A stretch of 23,814 nt of DNA, taken from positions 1 through 23,814 of the forward strand of contig CAYYWV010000036.1 of NCBI GenBank assembly GCA_964475385.1. The letters are read 5' to 3'. Under the pieces are notes generated by a model. That model was not told the DNA's origin, did not search any database, and worked only from the letters and a program-made list of their open reading frames with translations. The DNA is from CAYYWV01 sp964475385 (GTDB lineage: Bacteria > Pseudomonadota > Alphaproteobacteria > JAAXGF01). The position numbers and the translations under genes are program-made. Shown one piece after another: positions 7,283 through 16,231 of this stretch. Within the stretch, counting starts at the first letter, position 1. Every line of letters starts with the position of its first letter.

Positions 7283-8578
7283 ATGGCCTCTCCTTCGCCC
7301 GATGCGCGCGGCGTGGCGCTCGACCTTTTGCGCGCGGTCCTCGACCGCGCCCGCCCTCTCGACGAGACGCTCGCGGCCTGCGCCGGCCTCGCCGCGTTGA
7401 GCGCGCGCGACCGCGCCTTCGCCCGCCTTCTGACGGCGACGACGCTGCGCCGCCTGGGTCAGATCGACGCGCTGCTGGCGGCGCGGCTCGACCGCCCGTT
7501 GCCGGCCCGGGCGCGCGCGGTCATGCATGCGCTGCGTCTCGGCGTCTGTCAGCTCGTCTTTCTCGGCACCGCGCCGCACGCCGCCGTCGACAGCGCCGTC
7601 GCGCTGGTCGGAAGGCGCCGCGAAGGCGCACGCTTCCGCGGCCTCGTGAACGCGGTCCTGCGCCGGATCGCCGAGACCGGGGCCAAGGCCGCCGCCGCGC
7701 AGGACGCGCCCCGCCTCAACACCCCCGACTGGCTGTGGGAAAGCTGGACCGCGGCCTACGGCGAGCCGGTCGCGCGCGCGATCGCGGCTGCGCATCTCGC
7801 CGAGCCCCCGCTCGACATCACGGCGCGGCGCGCGCCCGAACTTTGGGCCGCCCGGCTCGAGGCCCGCATCCTGCCGACCGGGAGCTTGCGCCGGCCCTTG
7901 CGCGGCCCGGTCGAAAACCTGCCCGGCTACGGCGAGGGCGCGTGGTGGGTGCAGGACGCCGCCGCCGCGATCCCGGCGCGCCTCCTCGGGCCGGTCGCGG
8001 GCGCGGTCGCGATCGACCTCGGCGCCGCGCCCGGGGGCAAGACCGCGCAGCTCGCCGCGGCGGGCGCTCGGGTGATTGCGGTCGACCGCGCGCCAAGGCT
8101 CGCCCGGCTCGAAGAGAACCTCGCCCGGCTCGGGCTTTCGGCCGAGCTTGTGGCCGCCGACATCGCCCGCTGGCGTCCGCCCGAGCGCGCGCCTTTCGTG
8201 CTGCTCGACGCGCCTTGCACGGCGACCGGCACGATCCGCCGCCACCCCGACGTCGCCCGCATCAAGACCGCGGCGGACGTGGCCCGGCTCGCGGCCGCGC
8301 AGGACCGACTGCTCGACGCCGCGGCCGAGATGGTGGCCGCCGGCGGCCGGCTCGTCTACTGCGTCTGCTCGCTTGAGGCGGAGGAAGGCCCGGCGCGGGC
8401 GGCGGCGTTTCTCGCCCGCCATCCCGCGTTCGCGCGCGAGCCGATCGCGGCCGCCGAGATCGGCGGGCTTGCGGAGGCGATCACCGCCGAGGGCGACCTG
8501 CGCACGCTGCCCTGCCATCTCGCCGAGGACGGCGGGCTCGACGGCTTTTACGCGGTGCGCTTGCGGCGTCGGGGTTAA
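7283..8578 (+). CDS. rsmB: 16S rRNA (cytosine-C5)-methyltransferase, RsmB/Sun family
   Basis: A 431-residue cytoplasmic RNA methyltransferase that in E. coli makes m5C967 of 16S rRNA using S-adenosylmethionine. An N-terminal NusB-like RNA-binding domain (about 5-130, ARGVALDLLRAVLDRARPLDE onward) precedes the NOL1/NOP2/Sun catalytic domain. The SAM loop is IDLGAAPGGKTAQLA, where most relatives have Cys instead of the first Gly. The two cysteines of the m5C mechanism are both present: Cys312 in DAPCTATGTIRRHPD and Cys362 in CVCSLEAEEG. An in-frame ATG at 7241 would add 14 residues. I chose 7283 because family similarity starts directly after it, but neither start has a good ribosome-binding sequence. 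rpe follows after 17 nt. Confidence 0.93.
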   Translation: MASPSPDARGVALDLLRAVLDRARPLDETLAACAGLAALSARDRAFARLLTATTLRRLGQIDALLAARLDRPLPARARAVMHALRLGVCQLVFLGTAPHAAVDSAVALVGRRREGARFRGLVNAVLRRIAETGAKAAAAQDAPRLNTPDWLWESWTAAYGEPVARAIAAAHLAEPPLDITARRAPELWAARLEARILPTGSLRRPLRGPVENLPGYGEGAWWVQDAAAAIPARLLGPVAGAVAIDLGAAPGGKTAQLAAAGARVIAVDRAPRLARLEENLARLGLSAELVAADIARWRPPERAPFVLLDAPCTATGTIRRHPDVARIKTAADVARLAAAQDRLLDAAAEMVAAGGRLVYCVCSLEAEEGPARAAAFLARHPAFAREPIAAAEIGGLAEAITAEGDLRTLPCHLAEDGGLDGFYAVRLRRRG

Positions 8579-8595
8579 GCTGCTACCAAACCGCC

Positions 8596-9264
8596 ATGAT
8601 CCAGCGCTTGCGCGTCGCGCCGTCGATCCTCTCCGCCGATTTCGCCCGCCTCGGCGAAGAGGTGCGCGCGGTCGCCGCGGCCGGGGCCGACTACATCCAT
8701 ATCGACGTGATGGACGGCCACTTCGTGCCCAACATCACCATCGGCCCGGGCGTGGTGAAGGCGCTGCGCCCGCATTCCGATCTGCCGTTCGACGTCCACC
8801 TGATGATCGCGCCCGCGGACCCCTATCTCGCGGCCTTCGCCGAGGCCGGCGCCGACATCATCACCGTTCACGCCGAGGCCGGCCCGCACCTGCACCGCAG
8901 CCTTCAGGCCATTCGCGATCTCGGAAAACGGGCCGGGGTCTCGCTCAACCCGGCGACGCCGGTCGATGCGGTCGCCCATGTGCTCGATCTCGTCGATCTG
9001 GTCCTGGTGATGAGCGTCAACCCGGGCTTCGGCGGCCAGAGATTCATCCCCTCCGCGCTCGAGAAGATCGCCGCGCTGCGCCGCCTGATCGACGAGAGCG
9101 GGCGAACGATCGATCTCGAGGTCGACGGCGGGGTGAACGCCGAGACCGCGCCCAAGGCGCGCGCGGCGGGCGCCGACGTGCTCGTCGCCGGCTCGGCGGC
9201 GTTCGCGGGCGGGGCCGAGGCTTACGCCGACAACATCGCGCGCCTCAGGGGCGAGCCGGGATGA
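8596..9264 (+). CDS. rpe: Ribulose-phosphate 3-epimerase
   Basis: A 222-residue TIM-barrel enzyme interconverting ribulose 5-phosphate and xylulose 5-phosphate in the pentose phosphate pathway and, where present, the Calvin cycle. The family signatures are intact: the N-terminal APSILSADFARLG strand, HIDVMDGHFVPN with His35, Asp37 and Asp40 near the metal site, HLMI, the phosphate-binding NPGFGGQ loop, and EVDGGVN with the second catalytic Asp. Length is normal for the family. It starts 17 nt after rsmB, and its TGA overlaps the ATG of the heparinase-like gene by 4 nt, so the three genes are very likely one transcription unit. No Calvin-cycle genes are near, so a housekeeping role is most likely. 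Confidence 0.97.
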   Translation: MIQRLRVAPSILSADFARLGEEVRAVAAAGADYIHIDVMDGHFVPNITIGPGVVKALRPHSDLPFDVHLMIAPADPYLAAFAEAGADIITVHAEAGPHLHRSLQAIRDLGKRAGVSLNPATPVDAVAHVLDLVDLVLVMSVNPGFGGQRFIPSALEKIAALRRLIDESGRTIDLEVDGGVNAETAPKARAAGADVLVAGSAAFAGGAEAYADNIARLRGEPG

Positions 9265-10937
9265 GCGAGACTCGCGCCCTCGATCTCGGCCGCGCGAGCG
9301 CAGGCGGAGCGCGGCGCGCGCGGCGCGAGATCGGCGCTCGTCTGCGCGGCCTTCTCTATGGCTCGGCGCTCTATCGCGCGAGCCTGCGCGGCCGCGCGCC
9401 CGACCATCTGGCGCGCCGGCCTGTCGAGCCCTGGTCGGGGGACGCCGAACGCGGACGGCGTTTGCTCGCCGGGCAGTACCGCTTCGCCGGGGAGGCGGCG
9501 AGCGCGGGCGACGGTCCGCCGTGGCGGCCGGCCGGCGCGGGCGAGGCCTGGCTCGCCGCGATGCACGGCTTCGGCTGGCTGCGCGATCTCGCCGCGGTCG
9601 AGACCGGCGAAGCGCAGGCGGCGATGCGCGCCGCGGTCGAAAGCTGGATCGAGCGCTGCGGCCGCTGGGAGGCGCTCGTCTGGCGCGCCGACGTGATCGG
9701 GCGCAGGCTCGCGGCCTGGATCGGCCAGGCGGACCGTCTGCTCGACGGGGCCGAGCCCGCCTTCCGCCGCGCCTTCCTTGCGAGCCTCGCCGCCCAGACC
9801 CGGCATCTCGCCCGCGTCGCGGCGACCGACGTCGACGGCGAGGCGCGCATCGCCGCGCTTTCGGGCCTGGTGATCGCGGGACTCGCGCTTCCCGGCGAAG
9901 CCCGGCGCGCCGCTCAGGGGCTCAGGCAGCTCGAACTCGAGCTCGACCGTCAGATCCTCGCCGACGGCGGCCACTTCGAGCGCAGCCCGGCCGCTCATTT
10001 CGAGGTCTTCCGCGCGCTCGTGGCGCTGCGCGCCGCGCTCGCGCACGCCCGGGTGGCGACCCCCGGCCCCTTGCAGCGCGCCATCGACCGGGCGGCGCCG
10101 ATGCTGCGCTTCTACCGTCACGGCGACGGCGGGCTCGCGCTGTTCAACGGCTCGACCGAGGGCGATGCGGCGGAGATCGACGCGACGCTTGCGCGCGGCG
10201 AGGCCGAGGGCCGGCCGCCGGCGAGCGCGCCCCACGTCGGCTTCGAGCGCTTGGCGGCGGGGCCGGCGCTCGCCATCGTCGACGTCGGCGGGCCGCCGCC
10301 CATCGCGAGCCTGCGCGCCCACGCCGGCCCGCTCGCCTTCGAGTTCAGCGTCGGGCGCGAGCGCCTGGTCGTCAACTGCGGGGTTCACGCCGCCGATCAT
10401 CCCGCCTGGCGCAAGGCCCAGCGCGCGACGGCGGCGCACTCGACCGCGACCATCGACGACACCAACGCCTTCCGGATCGAGGCCGACGGCGGCCTCAGCC
10501 GCGAGGCCGCGCGCGTGACCTGCGCCCGCCACGAGGACGAGGGCAATATCTGGATCGACGCCCAGCACGACGGTTACCGGACGCTCTTCGGGCTCACCCA
10601 TCGACGCCGGATGTACCTCGCCGCCGACGGGACCGACCTGCGCGGCGAGGACGTCTTCCGCGGCCCCGGCGGCCGGGCCTTCGCGATCCGCTTCCACCTT
10701 CACCCCGAGGTCAAGGCCTCGCTGGTCGGCGACGGCTCGGGCGCGCTTCTGCGGCTGCGCCGCGGCGGCGGCTGGCGGTTGCGCGCGGCGGGGGCCGCCA
10801 TGCAGCTCGCCGAAAGCGTCTACCTCGGCGAAGGGGGGCAGGTCCGCCGCAGCGAGCAGGTCGTGCTTTCGGGCGCGCTCAAGGACTCGACGACCACCGT
10901 GAAGTGGGCGTTCAGCCGGATCGACCAACGCGGTTGA
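9261..10937 (+). CDS. Heparinase II/III family protein
   Basis: A 558-residue protein of the heparinase II/III-like family. In alphaproteobacteria a gene of this kind often stands between rsmB/rpe and purH. The N-terminal half is alpha-helical (toroid-like); the C-terminal half (from about residue 330) is the beta-rich Hepar_II_III domain with NCGVHAADHPAWRKAQR, AAHSTATIDDTNAF and a HDGYRTLFGLTHRRRMYL strand. Characterised relatives are polysaccharide lyases acting on uronic-acid glycans, but this chromosomal subfamily has no established substrate. No signal peptide is visible, which argues against a simple secreted lyase. The start is fixed by the ATGA overlap with rpe. The polysaccharide block immediately downstream makes a role in surface glycan turnover tempting but unproven. 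Confidence 0.88.
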   Translation: MSETRALDLGRASAGGARRARREIGARLRGLLYGSALYRASLRGRAPDHLARRPVEPWSGDAERGRRLLAGQYRFAGEAASAGDGPPWRPAGAGEAWLAAMHGFGWLRDLAAVETGEAQAAMRAAVESWIERCGRWEALVWRADVIGRRLAAWIGQADRLLDGAEPAFRRAFLASLAAQTRHLARVAATDVDGEARIAALSGLVIAGLALPGEARRAAQGLRQLELELDRQILADGGHFERSPAAHFEVFRALVALRAALAHARVATPGPLQRAIDRAAPMLRFYRHGDGGLALFNGSTEGDAAEIDATLARGEAEGRPPASAPHVGFERLAAGPALAIVDVGGPPPIASLRAHAGPLAFEFSVGRERLVVNCGVHAADHPAWRKAQRATAAHSTATIDDTNAFRIEADGGLSREAARVTCARHEDEGNIWIDAQHDGYRTLFGLTHRRRMYLAADGTDLRGEDVFRGPGGRAFAIRFHLHPEVKASLVGDGSGALLRLRRGGGWRLRAAGAAMQLAESVYLGEGGQVRRSEQVVLSGALKDSTTTVKWAFSRIDQRG

Positions 10938-10953
10938 TCGCTCTTAATCTTTT
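10922..10953 (+). terminator. Possible terminator at the heparinase gene end
   Basis: CGACCAAC (10922-10929) and GTTGATCG (10933-10940) pair at seven of eight positions around a 3-nt loop and are followed by CTCTTAATCTTTT. The stem spans the heparinase stop codon. The mismatch and interrupted T-run make it a moderate candidate. It separates the housekeeping group from the convergent polysaccharide genes. Confidence 0.35.
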
Positions 10954-10965
10954 CCGCTTAAACGC

Positions 10966-12231
<1,266 letters not shown>

Positions 12232-12243
12232 GGCGCTGATTCC

Positions 12244-12262
12244 TTTCCGTGCTTTTCCGTGC
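12244..12262 (-). repeat. Direct repeat TTTCCGTGC, 10-bp period, in the dehydrogenase leader
   Basis: TTTCCGTGC occurs at 12244-12252 and again at 12254-12262, one helical turn apart. On the coding strand this is GCACGGAAA repeated just before the ribosome-binding sequence, inside the predicted 5' untranslated leader. It could be a protein site, an RNA-level site or a chance duplication. Confidence 0.6.
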
Positions 12263-12286
12263 CTTGATGCGGCCCCGGGCGCGTCG

Positions 12287-12315
12287 ATCTAGCCCGCTCC
12301 CGCATGGGTTGTCAA
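12287..12315 (-). promoter_or_regulatory. Near-consensus promoter of the UDP-sugar dehydrogenase gene
   Basis: On the minus strand TTGACA (12315-12310) and CTAGAT (12292-12287) are exactly 17 nt apart, the best promoter match in the window. The -35 box overlaps the stop codon of the upstream glycosyltransferase gene (stop at 12312). The predicted start near 12280 leaves a leader of about 49 nt. Confidence 0.75.
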
Positions 12316-13487
12316 TTTGCGCCCGGCGCGCTGCGATTTCGTAAACCCCGATCCCGCGAAACGAGGCCGAGGCGGACGAGCTGGCGCTCGATGACGCGGC
12401 GCTCGTCGTAGAGCGCCAGCGCGCGGGCGCGCCCGGCCGCGCCCATGCGGCGGCGAAGCGCCGGATCGCGGGCGAGGCGATCGAGCGCGAGAGCGAGCGC
12501 GGCCGGATCATTGACCGGAACGAGAAGGCCGGTCTCGCCGTCGACCACCTCCTCGCGGCTGCCGCGGATGTCGGTCGCGACCACGGGCAGCGCGCACATC
12601 ATCGCCTCGATGATCGAGCGCGGCATGCCCTCGCGGTGCGACGGCAGGGTGAAGATATCGGCGGCGCGCAGAATGTCGGGCACGTCCTCGCGACGGCCGA
12701 GGAGGCGAATCCGCGGCCCGATCATGGGGTCCGAGAGCGCGGCCTCGATCTCGGCCTCGATCGCGCGGGCGTGGTCGCTCGGCAGCCGCTCGCCGACCAC
12801 CCAGAGAACGGCGTCGAGCCGGCGCAGGGCCTTGAACAGCTCGGGATATCCTTTCTCGGCGACCAGCCGGCCGACGACGACGATGACCACCGCGTCCTCG
12901 GGCGTGGCGAGTTCGGCGCGAACGCGCGCGCGGCGCTCGCCGCCGTCGTCGGCCGGGGCGAAGCGCGCCGGATCGACCCCGTTTCCGATCGCTTCGATCA
13001 CGCCGCCCCGGCAGAGCCCGAACCGGCGCGCGGCGCGGGCGTCCTCCTCGGCCTGGGTGAACAGGACGTCGGTCACCCGCCCGCCCAGCCATTCGAGGGC
13101 GACGAACGGCGCGCGAACGCGCCAGGGCATGCGGTCGTGGAAGTAAAAGCCGTGCGCCGTGTAGACGATGCGCGGCACCCCGGTCCGCCAAGCGGCGAAG
13201 CGGCCGAGGAGCCCGGCGACCGGCGTATGCGCATGCACGAGATCGAAGCGCTCGGCGCGGAACAGACGCACCAGGGCGCGATAAGCGCGGGCGTGGTTGG
13301 CGAGGTCGAAGTCGCGCGAAAACGCGACCGTTTCGACCCGGACGCCGCGCGCGCGGACCCGCGCGGCCAACGGCCCGTCGGCGCAGACGGCGACCACCTC
13401 GTGGCCGGCCGCCGCCATGCCCTCGATCAAGGGAAGCAGGAAGTGGTAGAGCGTGAAGTCGACCGCGCAGAGCTCGCAGATCTTCAT
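12312..13487 (-). CDS. GT4-family glycosyltransferase
   Basis: A 391-residue GT-B glycosyltransferase, presumably adding one sugar from a nucleotide donor to a lipid-linked polysaccharide intermediate at the inner membrane. The N-terminal Glyco_transf_4 domain contains HAHTPVAGLLGRFAAWR and VYTAHGFYFHDR. The C-terminal domain has VVGRLVAEKGYPELFKAL and the GT4 E-x7-E motif in REGMPRSIIEAM, followed by PVVATDIRGSREEVVDGETG, the donor-binding end. ATG 13487 (MKICELCAVDF) is taken as the start because the fold begins there; the longer open frame back to 13616 overlaps the upstream amidotransferase gene. It lies 16 nt after that gene and is probably co-transcribed with it. Donor and acceptor cannot be told from sequence. 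Confidence 0.92.
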   Translation of the reverse strand: MKICELCAVDFTLYHFLLPLIEGMAAAGHEVVAVCADGPLAARVRARGVRVETVAFSRDFDLANHARAYRALVRLFRAERFDLVHAHTPVAGLLGRFAAWRTGVPRIVYTAHGFYFHDRMPWRVRAPFVALEWLGGRVTDVLFTQAEEDARAARRFGLCRGGVIEAIGNGVDPARFAPADDGGERRARVRAELATPEDAVVIVVVGRLVAEKGYPELFKALRRLDAVLWVVGERLPSDHARAIEAEIEAALSDPMIGPRIRLLGRREDVPDILRAADIFTLPSHREGMPRSIIEAMMCALPVVATDIRGSREEVVDGETGLLVPVNDPAALALALDRLARDPALRRRMGAAGRARALALYDERRVIERQLVRLGLVSRDRGLRNRSAPGAN

Positions 13488-13503
13488 GGTCGCGCCGACG
13501 CTC

Positions 13504-15411
13504 TCAGGGCCGCGCCGGCGGAGCGGCCGGGTCGATCCACATGGCGAACCAAAGCTCGAGCATGAGAAGCGCCCAGATCCGGTGCTGGTGCGCGGCCCGT
13601 CCGCTCGCGTGCTCATCGAGCATCGCGCGCACCGCGCCCTCGCGGAACAGCCCCCGAGAGAGCGCGCGCCCGGACAGCAAGGTATCGTAAACGAGCGGCT
13701 TCATCTCGTCCCGGAACCAGCGCTCGATGGGCGCCCCGAAGCCCATCTTGGGGCGGTAGAGCGCCGCGCGCGGGAGCCAGGGCTCGAGCGCCGACTTGAG
13801 CAGCGTCTTGGTCTGCGCGCCGCGCATCTTCTGGCTCGCCGGGATCGTGGCGGCGAAGGCCATCAGCTCGTGGTCGAGAAAGGGCGAGCGCGCCTCGAGC
13901 CCGTGCGCCATGCTGGCAACGTCGACCTTCACCAGAAGGTCGTCGGGGAGATAGCTGTGGATGTCAGCGTAAGCCGCGCGGGCGTCGTCGCACGCCTCGC
14001 CGAGCCAGGGCGCGAGCCGGTCGAGAGGGTCGCGGTCAAGCTGCGCGCGCATCCGTTCGCCGTAAAGCGCGTCCTTCTGAAGGGCGTTGAAGTAGGCGAT
14101 CCAGCGCCCGTAGCGCTCGGCCGGCGGGGCCGCGGCGTCGATCAGGAAACGGCGCGCGTAGCGCAAGGCCCGATGCCGGCTCGTCGCGAAGGGAAGCGCG
14201 CGGCCGAGCGCGGCGAGCGCGCGGCGCGGCGCGGCGGGCAGCCGGTCCCACCAGGTTCCCATCCGGCAGCCGGCGTAGCGCGGGTAGCCGAGAAAGGCCT
14301 CGTCGCCGCCGTCGCCGTTGAGCGCCACGGTCACATGCGCCCGGGTGATCTCGGAGACGTACCAGGTGGGCAGCGCCGACGAATCGGCGAACGGCTGGCC
14401 GTAGTGCCAGACCAGCCTGGGCAGCACCTCGAGCGCGCGCGGCTCGACCACGAACTCGTGGTGGTCGGTCCCGTAACGCTCGGCCACCATGCGGGCGAAG
14501 CGGCGCTCGTCGTAGGCCGCATCGTCGAAGCCGATGGTGAAGGTCTTGACCGGCCCCGAGGAGACCCGCGCCATGGCCGCGACCACGCCCGCCGAATCGA
14601 CCCCGCCCGAAAGGAACGCGCCGAGCGGCACGTCGGAGATCAGGCGAAGCCGCACCGATTCCGCGAGGCGTTCGCGGATCTCCTCTTCGAGCGCGGCGCG
14701 CGGGCGGGCCTGCGCCGCTTCGGGCGCGGGCAGCGACCAATAGCGCCGGACCGTCGTCCGCCCGTCGGCCTCGACCACCATGCAGTGCGCGGGCGGCAGG
14801 GTCTTGATCCCGACGAAAGCGGTCTTGGGCGCGGGCACGTACTGGTAGGTGAGGTAGTCGTGAATCGCGTCGAGGTCCGCTTCGCGCGCGACCCCGGGCC
14901 AGGCGAGGACCGCCTTGATCTCGGAGCCGAACAGGAACAGGCCGCCCGCCTGCCGATAGTAAAGCGGCTTCTGCCCGAGCCGGTCGCGGGCGAGCAGAAG
15001 GCGGCGCGCGCGCGCGTCCCAGAGCGCGAAGGCGAACATGCCCCGCAGGCGCTCGACCACGCGCTCGCCCCAGGCCCGATAGCCCTCGACGATGACCTCG
15101 GTGTCGCTGCGGCTGCGAAAGCTGTGGCCGCGCGCGATCAACTCCTCGCGCAGCTCGGGGAAGTTATAGATCTCGCCGTTGTGGACCAGGCGGACCGCGC
15201 CGTCCGCGTCGCTCATGGGCTGGGCGGCGGCGGGGCTCAGGTCGATGATCGCGAGCCGCGCGTGGCCGAGCCCGACTGTCCCGTCGCTCCAGACGCCCAT
15301 GCCGTCGGGGCCGCGATGGCGGATCGTCGCGACCATGGCGGCGAGCCGGTCCTCGACCATCTCCGGCGGGCCGAGCGGGGCCCGGGCGAGCACGCCTGCG
15401 ATGCCGCACAT
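13504..15411 (-). CDS. asnB: Asparagine synthetase-type glutamine amidotransferase
   Basis: A 635-residue protein with both AsnB domains. The class-II glutaminase begins with the nucleophile Cys2 (MCGIAGVLA) and contains RHRGPDGMG, ARLAIIDLS and NGEIYNF. The C-terminal synthetase domain has the PP-loop LSGGVDS that makes the acyl-adenylate. All key motifs look intact. Enzymes of this class make asparagine, but paralogues inside polysaccharide loci amidate sugar uronic acids; WbpS of Pseudomonas aeruginosa O6 is assigned that role. The position between a polysaccharide-type regulator (6 nt upstream) and a glycosyltransferase (16 nt downstream), with a UDP-HexNAc dehydrogenase nearby, favours the sugar-amidating role here. 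That is inference; a true asparagine synthetase remains possible. No strong ribosome-binding sequence is seen, suggesting coupling to the gene before it. Confidence 0.92.
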   Translation of the reverse strand: MCGIAGVLARAPLGPPEMVEDRLAAMVATIRHRGPDGMGVWSDGTVGLGHARLAIIDLSPAAAQPMSDADGAVRLVHNGEIYNFPELREELIARGHSFRSRSDTEVIVEGYRAWGERVVERLRGMFAFALWDARARRLLLARDRLGQKPLYYRQAGGLFLFGSEIKAVLAWPGVAREADLDAIHDYLTYQYVPAPKTAFVGIKTLPPAHCMVVEADGRTTVRRYWSLPAPEAAQARPRAALEEEIRERLAESVRLRLISDVPLGAFLSGGVDSAGVVAAMARVSSGPVKTFTIGFDDAAYDERRFARMVAERYGTDHHEFVVEPRALEVLPRLVWHYGQPFADSSALPTWYVSEITRAHVTVALNGDGGDEAFLGYPRYAGCRMGTWWDRLPAAPRRALAALGRALPFATSRHRALRYARRFLIDAAAPPAERYGRWIAYFNALQKDALYGERMRAQLDRDPLDRLAPWLGEACDDARAAYADIHSYLPDDLLVKVDVASMAHGLEARSPFLDHELMAFAATIPASQKMRGAQTKTLLKSALEPWLPRAALYRPKMGFGAPIERWFRDEMKPLVYDTLLSGRALSRGLFREGAVRAMLDEHASGRAAHQHRIWALLMLELWFAMWIDPAAPPARP

Positions 15412-15417
15412 CCCGTC

Positions 15418-16104
15418 TCAGCCCTCGCGGTCCGAGTCGATCAGCGGCGCGATCACGTCGGGAACGGCGATGCGCTCGGCGGGCAGGCGGCGGCGAAGCG
15501 CGGCGTAGACCTGGCTGGGGCGGTTTTGCACCGCCACCACCACCGCGTCGGCGTTGCCGAGGTTGTCGAGCAGAATGCCGGGCACGCCGCGCAAGGCGAG
15601 GGGCCGGCCCGCATGCCGCCAGATTCCGATCGGGCGCAAGGGCGTGCCCAGGCTGCACAGAAGGGCGACCTCGGTGAGCGGATCGATCCCGCCGAGGACG
15701 ATGCGGCGTTTGCCGGCGGCCGCGAGCGCGGCGTAGAGCCGGTCGAAGCTCGCCGCGGCGCGCGCGAACCACGCGGCCGAGCCCGCGCCCGTTCGGGCCT
15801 CGATGCGGGCGAGCGCGGCGCGCCCCGCTTCGGTGAGCGCGTAAGAATACCGCCGCCCGCGCCCCCCCGACGCCTCGATCAAGCCGTCGGCCGCGCAGCG
15901 CGCGATCTCGGCGTTGACGAGGCCGAGCGCGACGCCGAGCGCGCGGGCGAGCGTTCGTTGGCTGAACGCCTCTCCGGTCGCGATCAGGGCCAGAAGGTCG
16001 CGGCGCAGGGCCTCGGCCTGGCGCGCGCGGCGGCGGACGCCCGCGCCCGTCGCGCCGCGCGCGGCGGACGGCGCCCGGTCTCGCTGTCGGCCATCTTCCG
16101 CCAT
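15418..16104 (-). CDS. Winged-helix regulator with C-terminal Rossmann-like domain
   Basis: A 228-residue protein in two parts. After a basic, disordered start, residues about 28-100 form a winged helix: FSQRTLARALGVALGLVNAEIARC is the helix-turn-helix, followed by wing GRGRRYSYALTEAGR. This resembles MarR-like regulators that accompany alphaproteobacterial exopolysaccharide clusters. A helical linker leads to a Rossmann-like domain (about 133-222) starting KRRIVLGGIDPLTEVALL and containing NADAVVVAVQNRPSQVYAALR, similar in layout to the nucleotide-binding part of PglD-like proteins. In this copy the usual glycine-rich turn is altered to GGIDPLTE. I infer a transcription factor sensing a nucleotide or nucleotide sugar. 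It is 6 nt upstream of asnB, and a 17-bp dyad lies 26 nt before its start, suggesting autoregulation of the unit. Confidence 0.75.
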   Translation of the reverse strand: MAEDGRQRDRAPSAARGATGAGVRRRARQAEALRRDLLALIATGEAFSQRTLARALGVALGLVNAEIARCAADGLIEASGGRGRRYSYALTEAGRAALARIEARTGAGSAAWFARAAASFDRLYAALAAAGKRRIVLGGIDPLTEVALLCSLGTPLRPIGIWRHAGRPLALRGVPGILLDNLGNADAVVVAVQNRPSQVYAALRRRLPAERIAVPDVIAPLIDSDREG

Positions 16105-16129
16105 GCGTGTTCGTCCCGGCGCGCGCTTA

Positions 16130-16146
16130 CGTTCAGTTTCCGAACG
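16130..16146. promoter_or_regulatory. Dyad CGTTC-N7-GAACG upstream of the regulator gene
   Basis: CGTTCAGTTTCCGAACG has perfect 5-bp arms plus a further symmetric G/C pair inside (CGTTCnGnnnCnGAACG). It is 26 nt upstream of the start codon of the winged-helix gene, the usual place for an autoregulatory operator of a dimeric regulator. It is the clearest dyad in the 127-nt gap between kdsD and the regulator. Confidence 0.45.
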
Positions 16147-16231
16147 GAGTATGCCCGATCGCGCGGCCGATGTGTAGCCCGGCTTGGTCCGGCGGCCGGA
16201 GCGTCGCCTGAAGCCGCGCGCGGCGCTCCGC

